In this document: piece after piece, positions 24,999 to 35,359 of the stretch
Numbering within the stretch: the first letter of the stretch is position 1
Layout of the letters: every line of letters starts with the position of its first letter
Translations under genes and position numbers: made by a program
Notes under the pieces: model-generated
Told to the model about the DNA's origin: nothing
The model's input: the letters and a program-made list of their open reading frames with translations, nothing else
Databases searched by the model: none
Source: Allium sativum
Taxonomy: Eukaryota; Streptophyta; Magnoliopsida; Asparagales; Amaryllidaceae
Reading direction: 5' to 3'
NCBI GenBank assembly: GCA_030737875.1
Contig: CM060912.1
Coordinates: forward strand, 875,649,199-875,713,198
DNA: 64,000 nt

Positions 24999-26054
24999 AT
25001 GACGAACATTGCTAAGCTTGAATTTAAAGCATTGGACATTTCTGGAGACAATTATTTGTCATGGATATTAGATGCTGAGATCCATTTACAATCTCAATGC
25101 TTAGAGAACGCCATTAAAAATGGTAATAATATGTCCCAGCAGGACAAAGCAAAGGCTCTGATATTTTTAAGACGCCACATCCACGATGATCTAAAATCAG
25201 AATATTTAACTGAAAAAGATCCTCTCCACCTTTGGAACTCCCTGAAGGAGCGATATGACCACCAGAAGACGGTCATACTTCCAAATACGAGACAAGAATG
25301 GTTGAACCTGAGTTTTCAAGATTTTAAAACTGTAAGGGAATATAATTCAGCCATGTTTAGAATTACTTCTAAACTGAAATTATGTGGAGAAAAGGTAGAT
25401 GACGCACAAATGTTGGAAAAGACCTTCTCAACATTTCATGCCTCGAATGTGCTCCTGCAGCAGCAATATCGAGAGCGTCACTTTACAAAATATTCTGAAC
25501 TCATTGAATGCCTATTGATTGCTGAACAAAACAATGAACTACTTCTTAAAAACCACTCCTCAAGACCAACTGGTTCAGCTGCATTACCTGAAGTTAATGC
25601 TAACTTTGCTCACTCCGGAAGAGGTCGTGGCAGAGGCAGAGGCAGAGGAAGAGGTAGAGGACGTGGTCGTGGTCGTGGACGTGGACGTGGATACAACCCC
25701 AGCAGAGGTGGTCATAGTGGTTTTGGAATTAACAAAACTACTAATTTTAAACAACAAATGAAAAATGAGCCTGAAAATAACAATAATTCAGCTGCTGAAA
25801 ATAAGAAGCATTATGAGGATATTTGCAACAGATGCGGGCGCACTGGTCACTGGTCACGCACTTGTAGATCATCAAAGAAAACAATCGAAGAATATCATAA
25901 ATCGAAGAATATCGAGACAAATAACACTGAGGGATTGTCCGATAACACTGACCTGAAGTTAGATGATTTCTTTGAAGACTATGATGGGAATTTGTTCAGC
26001 GATGAAAATTTGAATGCTATATTCGAAGAGATGACCGAACCAACCAATAAGTAG
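24999..26054 (+). CDS. gag: Copia gag (capsid-nucleocapsid), intact
   Basis: It is 351 residues and uninterrupted. It forms the particle that packages the element RNA. Residues 1-190 are the helical capsid-like region of plant copia gag (MTNIAKLEFKALDISGDNYL start, LWNSLKERYDHQK, YSELIECLLIAEQNNE). Residues about 209-232 are an arginine-glycine (GR) run that should bind RNA. One CCHC zinc knuckle (CNRCGRTGHWSRTC) follows near residue 277, then an acidic tail. The ATG at 24999 begins the conserved MTNIAKLEF. A noncoding gap of about 220 bp separates it from pol, so gag and pol are not one continuous frame. Confidence 0.92.
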   Translation: MTNIAKLEFKALDISGDNYLSWILDAEIHLQSQCLENAIKNGNNMSQQDKAKALIFLRRHIHDDLKSEYLTEKDPLHLWNSLKERYDHQKTVILPNTRQEWLNLSFQDFKTVREYNSAMFRITSKLKLCGEKVDDAQMLEKTFSTFHASNVLLQQQYRERHFTKYSELIECLLIAEQNNELLLKNHSSRPTGSAALPEVNANFAHSGRGRGRGRGRGRGRGRGRGRGRGRGYNPSRGGHSGFGINKTTNFKQQMKNEPENNNNSAAENKKHYEDICNRCGRTGHWSRTCRSSKKTIEEYHKSKNIETNNTEGLSDNTDLKLDDFFEDYDGNLFSDENLNAIFEEMTEPTNK

Positions 26055-26275
26055 CCTGAAGCTTATTATGTGATTTTCAGTTTGTTTCTTTTTAGCATGT
26101 ATTAGTTTGGAACTTTTATTTATTTATTTTTCTTTTAGCCTTTTCTTATGGAACTGCAGAAATAATGTGTAATGTTGGACATGATGATTAATTTATTCTC
26201 GTGGACATTTATTTATATTTATTAGTTTTTTTTTTTCAGTTATTGACTAGCTGTATTGTTTTTAATTCTTAAGGT

Positions 26276-29200
26276 ATGGATCGACTATGTTTAAACGATG
26301 ATATATGTCTGGTTGATAGTGGAACTACTCATACGATATTGAAGAACCAGAAGTTTTTCTCTAAATTATCTGAAAATATTTCATATAAAGTTTCAACTAT
26401 AGTTGGTTCAGCCAATATAATTGAAGGGTCCGGAAGAGCCCATATAGTGTTACCAAATGGTACACATATATTCATTCAAAATGCACTATATTCCAGCAAT
26501 TCTAAAAGAAATCTGCTTAGTTTCAAAGATATAAGAATGAATGGATATCATATTGAAACTATAAATGAAAACAACAAAGAATATCTTTGTGTTATTTCTA
26601 AAATTGAAAGCCAGAAGCTTATTTTAGAAAAATTTGGTACAATTTCAACTGGATTATACTTTACCAAAATTGGCATAGTTGAATCTCATTTTGTAAACAT
26701 GAGCCAGAAGCTCACAAATACAAAGAAATTGATTCTTTGGCATGATCGTTTAGGTCATCCTGGATCAACTATGATGCATAAAATTGCCAAGAACTCAAAT
26801 GGGCATGATTTACCAAATCAGTTGAATTTTCCAAATGATTACATGTGTACAAGGAAAATTAATTACTCGACCTTCATACAGTAAGATCACCTCTGAATCT
26901 CCAGCATTTTTGCAAAGAATTCAAGGTGATATATGTGGTCCGATTCATCCCGCTTGCGGGCCATTTAGATATTTTATGGTGTTAATTGATGCATCAACTC
27001 GTTGGTCATATTTATGTTTGTTATCTACTAGAAACATGGCATTTGCCAAATTACTTGCTCAAATAATTAAATTAAGAGCACATTTCCCCGATCATCAAAT
27101 CAATACGGCTAGATAATGCAGGAGAATTCACTTCTCAAGTATTTGATGATTATTGTTTATCACTGGGAATTGAAGTTGAACATCCAGTAGCTCATGTTCA
27201 TACTCAAAATGGTCTGGCAGAATCATTAATTAAGCGTTTGCAACTTATTGCAAGACCTTTACTTATGCAAACAAAGTTGCTTGTTACAGCTTGGGGACAT
27301 GCAATTTTGCATGCATCCAAATTGATTAAAATTAGACCAACGGCTTATCATCAGTTTTCACCATCACAGCTTTTAAATGGATCTCAACCAAATATTTCAC
27401 ATCTACGAAAATTTGGTTGCGCTGTGCATGTACCCATTAGTCCCCCACTTCGTACTAAAATGGGTCCTCAAAGAAGGTTGGGAATTTACGTGGGATTTGA
27501 CTCACCTTCGATAATTCGTTATCTTGAACCTCTTACGAGTGATGTATTTACTGCAAGATTTGCAGATTGCAAATTTGATGAGTCAAATTTCCCGCCGTTA
27601 GGGGGAGAAAAGACCGTTCCAGTAGAACGGCGTGAAATTTTATGGAATAATCCATCTATGTTTCATTTGGATCCACGTACCAAACAATGTCAATATGAGG
27701 TACAAAGAATTTTGCATATTCAAAATCTTGCAAATCAAATGCCAGATGCATTTAACGAAGCTGCAAAAATAACTAAATCTCACATTCCAGCAGCAAATAC
27801 ACCAGCTAGAATTGAAATCCCCGAAGGACCAATAGCAGCAAATGAATCTAAAGCTAGACAAAAACGTGGAAGACCGATAGGTTCAAAAGACTTGGCGCCT
27901 AGAAAAAGAAAGTCTAATGAAAAATCATCAATTAGCAAACCTCCCGAAGAGGTTATAAATGATCCAAAGGATAACTCAAAAGAAAATTCCAATTCTTCAA
28001 AAATCAGTGAAGGAACTATTATCCCAGAAGAAGTAATAGAAGCTTCCGAAAACAAAATGGTACCTAATAATAATGAGATCTCAATATTCTATACGAATTA
28101 TGGAGAAATGTGGGATCGAAGTAAAATAACAATTGATGATGTATTCTCATTCGCAGTAGCTACTGAAATAACTGAAAGTCATGACTATAATGAGAATAAT
28201 GATAATGAACCAACTAGCATAAATGAATGTCGAAAAAGACAAGATTGGCCAAAGTGGAAAGATGCTATTCAGGTTGAGTTAGATTCACTTCAAAAACATG
28301 GTGTATTTGGACCAATAGAGAAAACACCAGAAGGTGTTAAACCAGTCTGTTACAAATGGGTATTCGTTAGAAAACGAAATGATAAAAATGAAGTTGTGAG
28401 ATACAAAGCAAGGCTTGTTGCACAAGGTTTCCGGCAGAGACCAGGTTTTGACTTCAAAGAAACGTACTCTCCTGTTATGGATGTCATAACATTTCGATAT
28501 TTAATAAGCCTTGTAGTTTCTGAGAAGCTTGACATAAGATTGACTGATGTTGTGACAGCTTATCTATACGGTGAATTAGATACCAATATTTACATGAAAA
28601 TCCAGGACGGATATAAATTTCCTGAAGCAAAATCAAAGTCAATGTATTCATTAAAATTGAGACAATCACTATACGGTTTGAAACAATCTGGAAGAATGTG
28701 GTATAACCGTCTTAGTGAATATTTAGTAAAAGATGGATACAAAAGCAACCTCATTTGTCCATGTGTCTTTATAAAGAAATCGGTAAAGGGATTTGTTATC
28801 TTAGCGGTATACGTTGATGATATAAATTTGATTGGAACTCCAGAAGAGATCAATGAAACAATAGATTACCTAAAACAGGAATTTGAAATGAAAGATCTTG
28901 GAAAAACCAAATACTGTCTTGGTCTACAAATTGAGCACAGTAAAAATGGTATATTAATCCATCAATCAAATTACATTGAGAAAATCCTGAAGCGTTTTCA
29001 AATGGATAAAGCATATCCACTTAGTACACCTATGGTTGTCAGATCACTAGATATTAAAAAGGACCCTTACCGACCAAAAGAAGATGATGAAAATATACTT
29101 GGTCCAGAAGTACCATATCTCAGTGCAATTGGTGCATTGTTATATTTAGCCCAATGCACGAGACCAGATATTGCATTTTCAGTCAATCTTCTAGCAAGAT

Positions 29201-29817
29201 ATAGCTCTGCACCAACTAAAAGACACTGGAATGGCATAAAACATATCATGAGATATCTGCGATGAACCACAGATTTGGGCTTATTTTATTCTAACACAGG
29301 CAATAATCCGATTCTAGTTGGTTATGCTGATGCAGGTTACCTTTCTGATCCACATAAAGCAAGATCACAAACTGGATATGTGTTTACTAACAGCAATGCA
29401 GCTATTTCATGGCGATCTACAAAGCAAACATTGGTAGCAACATCATCTAATCATTCTGAAATACTAGCACTACATGAAGCAAGCCGAGAATGTATTTGGT
29501 TAAGATCATTAATCGAACATATCCGAAACACATGTCAACTTCCCTCAACTACAGAAAGATCAACCATTATTTATGAAGACAATGCCGCATGCGTAGCTCA
29601 TATTCAAGCAGGATACATCAAGGGTGATAGGACGAAGCATATTTCTCCCAAATTCTTCTTCACACATGAACTTCAAAAAGACAATAAGATAGAAGTGAAG
29701 CGAATTCAATCTCAAGAAAATCCAGCAGATTTATTCACCAAAGCACTTCCAAAGTCAACATTTCAGAAGATGGTCTATAAAATTGGTATGCGTCGTTTGC
29801 ATCACCAAACTATTTGA
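26276..29817 (+). pseudogene. pol: Copia pol: protease-integrase-RT-RNase H, broken
   Basis: Protease has LVDSGTTHTIL near 26310. The integrase zinc region (LWHDRLGHPG near 26737) is followed by a frame change around 26840-26880 at which the two zinc cysteines are not seen intact. The core (GDICGPIHP, IDASTRWSYL) shifts frame again near 27110 and continues (DNAGEFTSQ, HTQNGLAES). RT begins near 28230 (RQDWPKWKDAI), with the YVDD box near 28812. The RNase H reads ADAGYLSDPHKARSQTGY near 29326 and ends at 29817. A TGA at 29263-29265 interrupts MRYLR before RNase H. So there are two frameshifts and one stop in an element whose LTRs are nearly identical. Confidence 0.92.
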
Positions 29818-29859
29818 ATAATGCGTTACGAATCAGGGGGAGCATATATAATGCTATAG

Positions 29860-30060
29860 TGTACTCTTTTCCTTCACTAATATTTTTCCCACTGGGTTTT
29901 TGTTAGTAAGGTTTTTAACGAGGCATTATTTTGATTCAGAAGTATCAACCCTCATTGGAACATTGTCAATATGTTACTAGAGATGAAAATTGTACTCTTT
30001 TCCTTGTTTATGATTTTCCCCACAGGGTTTTTCATAAAAAGGTTTTTAATGAGGCAATCA
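29860..30060 (+). repeat. Direct repeat in the copia 3' untranslated region
   Basis: Two related stretches, at about 29860-29925 and 29987-30055, each read TGTACTCTTTTCCTT, then CCCAC(T/A)GGGTTTTT, then AAGGTTTTTAA(C/T)GAGGCA. They lie between the pol stop and the 3' LTR. Confidence 0.8.
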
Positions 30061-30087
30061 ATCTTATCATCTTTGCATATGCATATT

Positions 30088-30097
30088 CAAGGGGGAG
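30088..30097 (+). promoter_or_regulatory. Polypurine tract of the copia element
   Basis: CAAGGGGGAG abuts the TG of the 3' LTR. A second GGGGGAG near 29836 may be an extra internal tract. Confidence 0.8.
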
Positions 30098-30271
30098 TGT
30101 TGTAATATATGTTATTTAAGGGTGAATACGCTTAATGCAAGGGACATTATTGTAATTGCTGAGACATCTGAAGTCTATAAATAGAGAGCTTGTGTATATT
30201 GTAAAGTTAACTGAATGATTAATAATGGCTTCTCTCTCTAATCTCTTTTGTTCTTCCTTTGTTTAGTAACA
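30098..30271 (+). repeat. 3' LTR of the copia element
   Basis: It is identical to the 5' LTR except for one A-to-T change (GAATGATTAATAATGG against GAATGAATAATAATGG). Confidence 0.97.
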
Positions 30272-30975
30272 CCAAGTTTATTTTTAATTTTTAAGATGTG
30301 ATTTGCTACAATTTGTCGATTTGTTGTACTTTAGTTATTGGCGTTGTCTAATACAAAATGAATGTCAATTAATTTCGGATCAGTTTTTTTATTTTGAAAA
30401 TGTGATTAACCGGTATTGTTAATTTGTTATACTTACTTTTTAGATTGATTTTTTAGTTGAATTGTATTATCGGTTTTCTATTAGGAATTTAATGAGGAAA
30501 ACAGGTTAAAGTTACAAATGAATAGGAATTTTAATAATTTTGTTAAAACTATTTATGCTTAAATTTACAATGAGAGGTTAATGTTTGGAGCCAAAAATAA
30601 ATTTAGTTTTTATGCCAAAAATGATTGTTTTTATGTAGTAGAATTATAATTTAGTTCGACTTACAGTCGAAATATTGTTGTCAAATCTTATGAATTAATC
30701 TTTGTATAAATGTAAATTTTGTTTTGCATGAAGCATACTTTCAATTATGAAAACTAAGATTTAATTACAATTTTGGAAACCACAAAATAAATAGGAATTA
30801 TATTTAATATAGTTGATAAATTCTCTATGACAAGGGGCATCGTTTGAAAATTCGCACCAGGCATTATAGACTCGAGGACCGGCTCTGATCACAACAGAGA
30901 GGCTAATTTTCATTTCAGCAAGAATCTTTATTTACAATGATCTTTATGTACACAAGAATTGACATGGAATCTGCT

Positions 30976-31657
30976 TTAAACAACATGTAGCATATTTTGA
31001 TGGAGTGGAATTGGTTTAATTTGTAGAGCTGGACTGATCATAAGTAAGCTTGTGAAGCAACTTGGTGGAACTCTCATACCCCAGACATTGATTGCTTCAA
31101 GCTTCTGCATTTATTAACTAGCATGAAAATACCGCTTTCTGTAGCATGACGGCAACTCCATAGAACAACGGACTTTAAATGTCGGCAATGGTTTGTGATT
31201 GCATATAAAGATTCATCGGTGATAAATGTGCCGCCAATATTCAGGTGCCGTAAGGATGTCGTCCTTGAAATCTGCATACGAATTAAGATGCACCCATTCG
31301 TCTGTGATTCCAGCCATGCTTTAGAGGGATCAATATTGATGTTAAATCTTTAGCACAATGTGCCAATGATATCATGCACAACCCTACATCAGTTATTTGG
31401 ATGCCCTGGCGACTTCGAGAAATGTCAAGTTCTTTTAGGTTACGAGAAGCTCGAACCAGCCTAGCAACAGACTCATCGTCCATTTTCCAACCAATAAAAC
31501 TAAGCTTCTCCTTCGCAGCAAATGATTCTTCGACCCCTCTCCTCCATTTCCTACTAACTCCATTAGCCAGGGCCAAGTCTCTGAAGGAGAGTATGAAAGT
31601 GAAGATATGAGCAAGGAGGTCGAACGGCAGCTTATCTACCTTTGAGTCGAACTCCAT
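30976..31657 (-). pseudogene. F-box/LRR protein pseudogene (At5g67140-like)
   Basis: Read on minus from the ATG at 31657. The F-box is VDKLPFDLLAHIF, then VSRKWRRGVEES, and is followed by leucine-rich-repeat text (NLKELDISRS, LTSI, LRHLNIGGTFITDESL, LWSCRHATESG). Intact relatives recruit substrates to SCF ubiquitin ligases; I recognise the Arabidopsis At5g67140 type from memory. A frame break with lost sequence lies near 31283, between 'LTSI' and 'ISRTTSLRHL'. A one-base loss near 31097 shifts the frame; the shifted frame then reads NVWGMRVPPSCF and SPALQ, so homology continues to a stop at 30976. An in-frame extension upstream to 31783 is probably leader sequence. It could be a decayed gene or a retrocopy, since no intron is visible in this stretch. 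Confidence 0.8.
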
Positions 31658-31783
31658 CGGATTAAAACAATATTTCCTATCTTTTTCTCCTTTTTCCCAT
31701 GATACTTGAGTTTCTTGTATAAAAGTAGCATCACCATTTGTGGTCTTAAATAAGCCATTAGTATAATTGTTAATATCAAGCAA

Positions 31784-33679
31784 CTGAGGATGACAAATGC
31801 ATCATAATACTATTTTAGTTCTAACATAGCAACAAGAAAGAAAATTAAAAATGAAAACTGATAAAGCTCACATAACCGAAAATGGATCTTAGAGTCGATG
31901 GCATTTAATAAAGTAATAAAGTTCCCATACATCGCTCATGAAAAAAAAAAGGAATGCATCACGAAGGCAGAGTTTTGGACAAGCAATGACTGTAGAATAA
32001 GGATGCTACATTCTATAGCTCCATGTTAGGTCATCAATGAGGCATACAAACTAGAAAAGCTCAGCTGGGCAAAGTGTTGAGAAATTGCATTGACCAATAA
32101 AAAACCATTAACTATTACTAAATCCATCCTTAATATATAATTATTTCAAATAACAAATTAAATACACCAATTTGTATGTAACCTTATTATGTAAATTAAG
32201 TTTTAATATACAATCAACTATGTTCTATAATTAGGACAAGGGGATCAAAATGGGCATTGTAACATGATAATCCTACTCGGATATTACAAGTACACTAACC
32301 TGAAATTAGAGCGTACAAGTCCAGATATTTGATATCTTTATATAAATATTATATTTTCGATAATTTATTAAAGATAGATATCATTGCATCAATATAGCAG
32401 GTTAATCTAACAATAATAGAGATCAATGCATTTATACACTACACAATTTCTAAAACGAAACTACTGTCTTATAGATAAAAGAAGCAACCATGTAATAGAA
32501 CAAGCCAGAAAATAAATTTAAGTGCCTTCTCACTTTTCAGTGGGATTGAAGTAGCCAACAAGTACAAGTAACAAATTCCATTAAAAAATAAATGAAGCAC
32601 AAACATAGTAAAGGGAAGGAGACTACAAAAATGTGGCCTTGGATGGGGCATGCAATCCCTTGAGACAAATATTAGCTAATGGAAATCCATTTAGTGGAAA
32701 TTCAACTTCAGACATGATAAATTATACACGCGAGTGTGCATCAAGAAAGCATGGTACAATACATAAGTTAAAAAAGGTAAGATGGCGGCTTATGCTTAAA
32801 AACATTGAAAATAATTCCAATGGTGTCAGCATAGAAAGGACCAAAAACAATAATGAAAATATTGAATAGAAATTGATCTCAAAATGAACAAATGGAAAGG
32901 AATCACCTGATTTGGTAGAAAACCGAATTATTAATAATTAAGGCATAAAAAAATTAATCCAAATGAAGGTAGTTATATGCACTCCTTTTGAACAAGCGAG
33001 TAATAATACCCTGGAGCTCCTTTGCTCTAAAATATATCTTAGAGCAATAACTTAAAGTACAATGGGCTCTGTTTATGAAACCGTGCAAGATTTAGGGCTA
33101 TTTTACTTTCCATAACCGAATGTGTACTAAATTTTATTTTATTCATTCATTTATTTATTTTTTGCTCTTCATTTCGAAAATGAATAGGTAAAGACATTGA
33201 CATAGAGTTTTACTTTTTATAATTAAGCAGAATGTTTATTCATTGATTAAAAAAAAAAACTATATGTCCCTTTAGGTTAGCCTTTGACTCTTCTCAATTG
33301 TTGTTGCATTATACCCATTTTAATCGTGGATTAAATAATTAAAATATAAAAGTAGATCATAGCTTAACAAACCACAACTAAACGCAGCTAAATAAACTAT
33401 GAATAAACACTATTATCAGATATTAAGTAAGATTAATTAAAAATAAAATCAACGGGAGAATCAAAATGACCAAAACAATTAACATCTAAATTAGGAAAAT
33501 AAATTTACTAGAATTATGCCAAGAAAGAGCAGCAAATGAAGGGCAGGAGGCCTTAAATTTTACCAGTTTGTGATTCAGCAAGGGTTTGTCATTGGTTGTT
33601 GTTAGATCTCCGAGTTGCGGCAGAAGAAAATTTACAGAAATAAGGGGTAGCAGAAATCGAAGTTCTGATTTTATATATA
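31784..33679. other. AT-rich spacer
   Basis: I see no coding signal or transposon ends. The short open frames (for example 32633-32869) have no recognisable content. Confidence 0.4.
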
Positions 33680-33817
33680 AGTTCGAAAGAGACGAATTGG
33701 AAATGCCGAAGGAGAAAGAGACAGAGACGAAGAAAATTTCTGTTTTAATTAGGAGTTCGAAAGAGGCGGATTGGAGATGCCGAAGGAGAAGGAGGCGAAG
33801 ACGAAGAAAATTTGCGT
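33680..33817 (+). repeat. Tandem duplication, about 64 bp unit, 74 bp spacing
   Basis: Two purine-rich copies start AGTTCGAAAGAG at 33680 and 33754 and continue ATGCCGAAGGAGAA(A/G)GAG and GACGAAGAAAATTT. They have diverged at several positions. The purpose is unknown; this could be the leader of a lost gene. Confidence 0.8.
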
Positions 33818-35146
33818 GAAAACATGCGTCTGTTATGGCTTCAAGGAAATTGATTTTTGGCAATTGACATTAAGCAAACCTCACTAATGGTCGGTTTGAT
33901 AACCGGACAATGGTGGAAAAACCGATCTTTGATTATAATTTAAAAATTTTGTTGTATTTTAGAATAATTTACAAAACGTGATTGATTTAGGAATCTATTG
34001 CACTTTTAAAATTTGTTGCATTTTCTAAATAATTTATATAAATTTATTAAAGGATATTGTAGTAAAAATAAGGTATTAACAGTAGATCTAAAGTAGTTTT
34101 GAAATATAATGGATATTTTTGAGAAATTTTAGGCAGTCGTTAAGAACATTGAAGAAAATAATTCCAAAGAAGATAGTATTTTTCTGACTTCACAAAAGTT
34201 TATTTTGGTCAAATGACGGTAATCAAATCTCATTAACGATCGGTTTGATATGCAAACCTCTCTAATGGTCATTTGAACAAATTGACATAATAAAGATTAG
34301 ATATTAAATTCAGAATTTTTCTACTTAACAAATGTAACAAGTTGTAATTTCAAAATTAAATAACCAAATGTAAGTAATTTTTATTCTTTTATCTATTTAA
34401 CAATTGTTAAATTCTAATATAATATTAAAATCGTTACTGTTCAAACAAAAAACAACTACTTATTTATACAGTATAAAGTGTAGAAAAGTAAAAGTCATCG
34501 ACTTTATGAACAACTTCACTTGTGTATAGCCTTATTCACGTCAACGAATTTATGTTACTTTGTGTCAAATATACTTCTAACTACACACTTCAAATAGTAA
34601 ATAATACCGTGCATGTTACAAACAGCAACGATAATGGACAAGAACCTCAATGTCCACTTCTAAGAAGCGTCTCTCTCTCATAGCCCATAGCCCATAGCCC
34701 AGGTAGTCAATTAAACCCAAATCAATCCAATTAAAACACATGCACTTTGGCCAACTCAAATCAATCCAATTAAAACATATGCCTTCTAGTTTTATTACTC
34801 AACTAGGCCCGAAACCATCTGAACTTCAAATTGGATCAGGTCTATTTGTGAAGTGTATAGTTTAAACCCACGGAGTCAAGACTCCTAAGACCCAGTCTAG
34901 TTCTATTTGTCACACATCGGTAAATGGTAAATCACTTGCAATAATCCAAAGGCAGTTGCTGATGAATTCACAAATAATACCAGATTTTTATTGAAATGAT
35001 TGGCAAATAAATCACTCAGCCTTAAATTGTTAGCCCAACACAGAAAATCAACAAATGCTTGGATCATTGTTGCCCTAAACCCTAAATGTGAGCGCATTAC
35101 AGTCCCAATTTCCATCTATTTTCAAAACAATTGAGCAGGAACAAAC
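33818..35146. other. Spacer downstream of the SOD gene
   Basis: AT-rich. Two partly repeated stretches near 33870-33910 and 34215-34275 share CTAATGGTC and ATCGGTTTGATA-like words. TAGCCCA is repeated three times near 34680. No gene is recognised. Confidence 0.35.
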
Positions 35147-35152
35147 TTTATT
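35147..35152 (-). terminator. Candidate poly(A) signal of the SOD gene
   Basis: AATAAA on minus, about 180 bp past the stop codon. This is a plausible distance for a plant 3' UTR, but no transcript evidence is available. Confidence 0.4.
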
Positions 35153-35330
35153 CTCAAAAAGAATTACGATCCAAAATCTGATGTTATCGGCTAAATGATA
35201 CAAGGAAATTTAGATGATACATTACAAAAATATCTCAAGCACATGAAAGACTGCCAAACATTGAAAAAGCTTGCCACTTAAACTTCCTTGCTTAGAAAGC
35301 AGGTTTATCCACAAGTTCCAATTCAGGAGA

Positions 35331-35359
35331 CTATGCCACTGGTGTCAATCCAACAACAC
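35331..35359 (-). CDS. CSD2: SOD exon 8
   Basis: It codes for the C-terminus VVGLTPVA and a TAG stop. The acceptor is TTGTGCAG/GTGTTG. It lies 3.7 kb from exon 7; the protein end matches the family. Confidence 0.92.

Larger units (their letters stand above)
23981..30271 (+). mobile_element. Young, complete Ty1/copia retrotransposon
   Basis: It is 6291 bp with two 174 bp LTRs that differ at a single base. Gag and pol lie in separate frames, with a primer site after the 5' LTR and a polypurine tract before the 3' LTR. Flanking 5-mers are CTAAG (23976-23980) and CCAAG (30272-30276), a target duplication with one mismatch. It sits inside the hAT element at 23343-30887. Pol is broken, so this copy is not autonomous despite its young LTRs. 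Confidence 0.95.
23343..30887. mobile_element. Non-autonomous hAT element, split by a copia insertion
   Basis: The left end (TAAGCCCGGTTTAGGCC) and the reverse complement of the right end (CAGAGCCGGTCCTCGAG) share the CCGGT core typical of hAT termini. The flanks carry a perfect 8 bp duplication, ATCACAAC, at 23335-23342 and 30888-30895. The length is exactly what hAT transposases leave. Subterminal GGGGCATC/GATGCCCC words also mirror each other (near 23383 and 30835). Without the copia element, about 1.25 kb remains. An open frame at 23643-23915 (90 residues) shows no transposase motif, so the element depended on another source. Confidence 0.75.

Noticed and set aside
33486..33863. 125-residue minus-strand frame rich in Leu and Arg
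   Set aside because: It is the complement of a purine-rich tandem duplication. The repetitive text comes from the repeat, not from a protein family.
34903..35115. 70-residue minus-strand frame downstream of the SOD gene
   Set aside because: No family recognised, no splice or start context, and it lies in the expected 3' flank.
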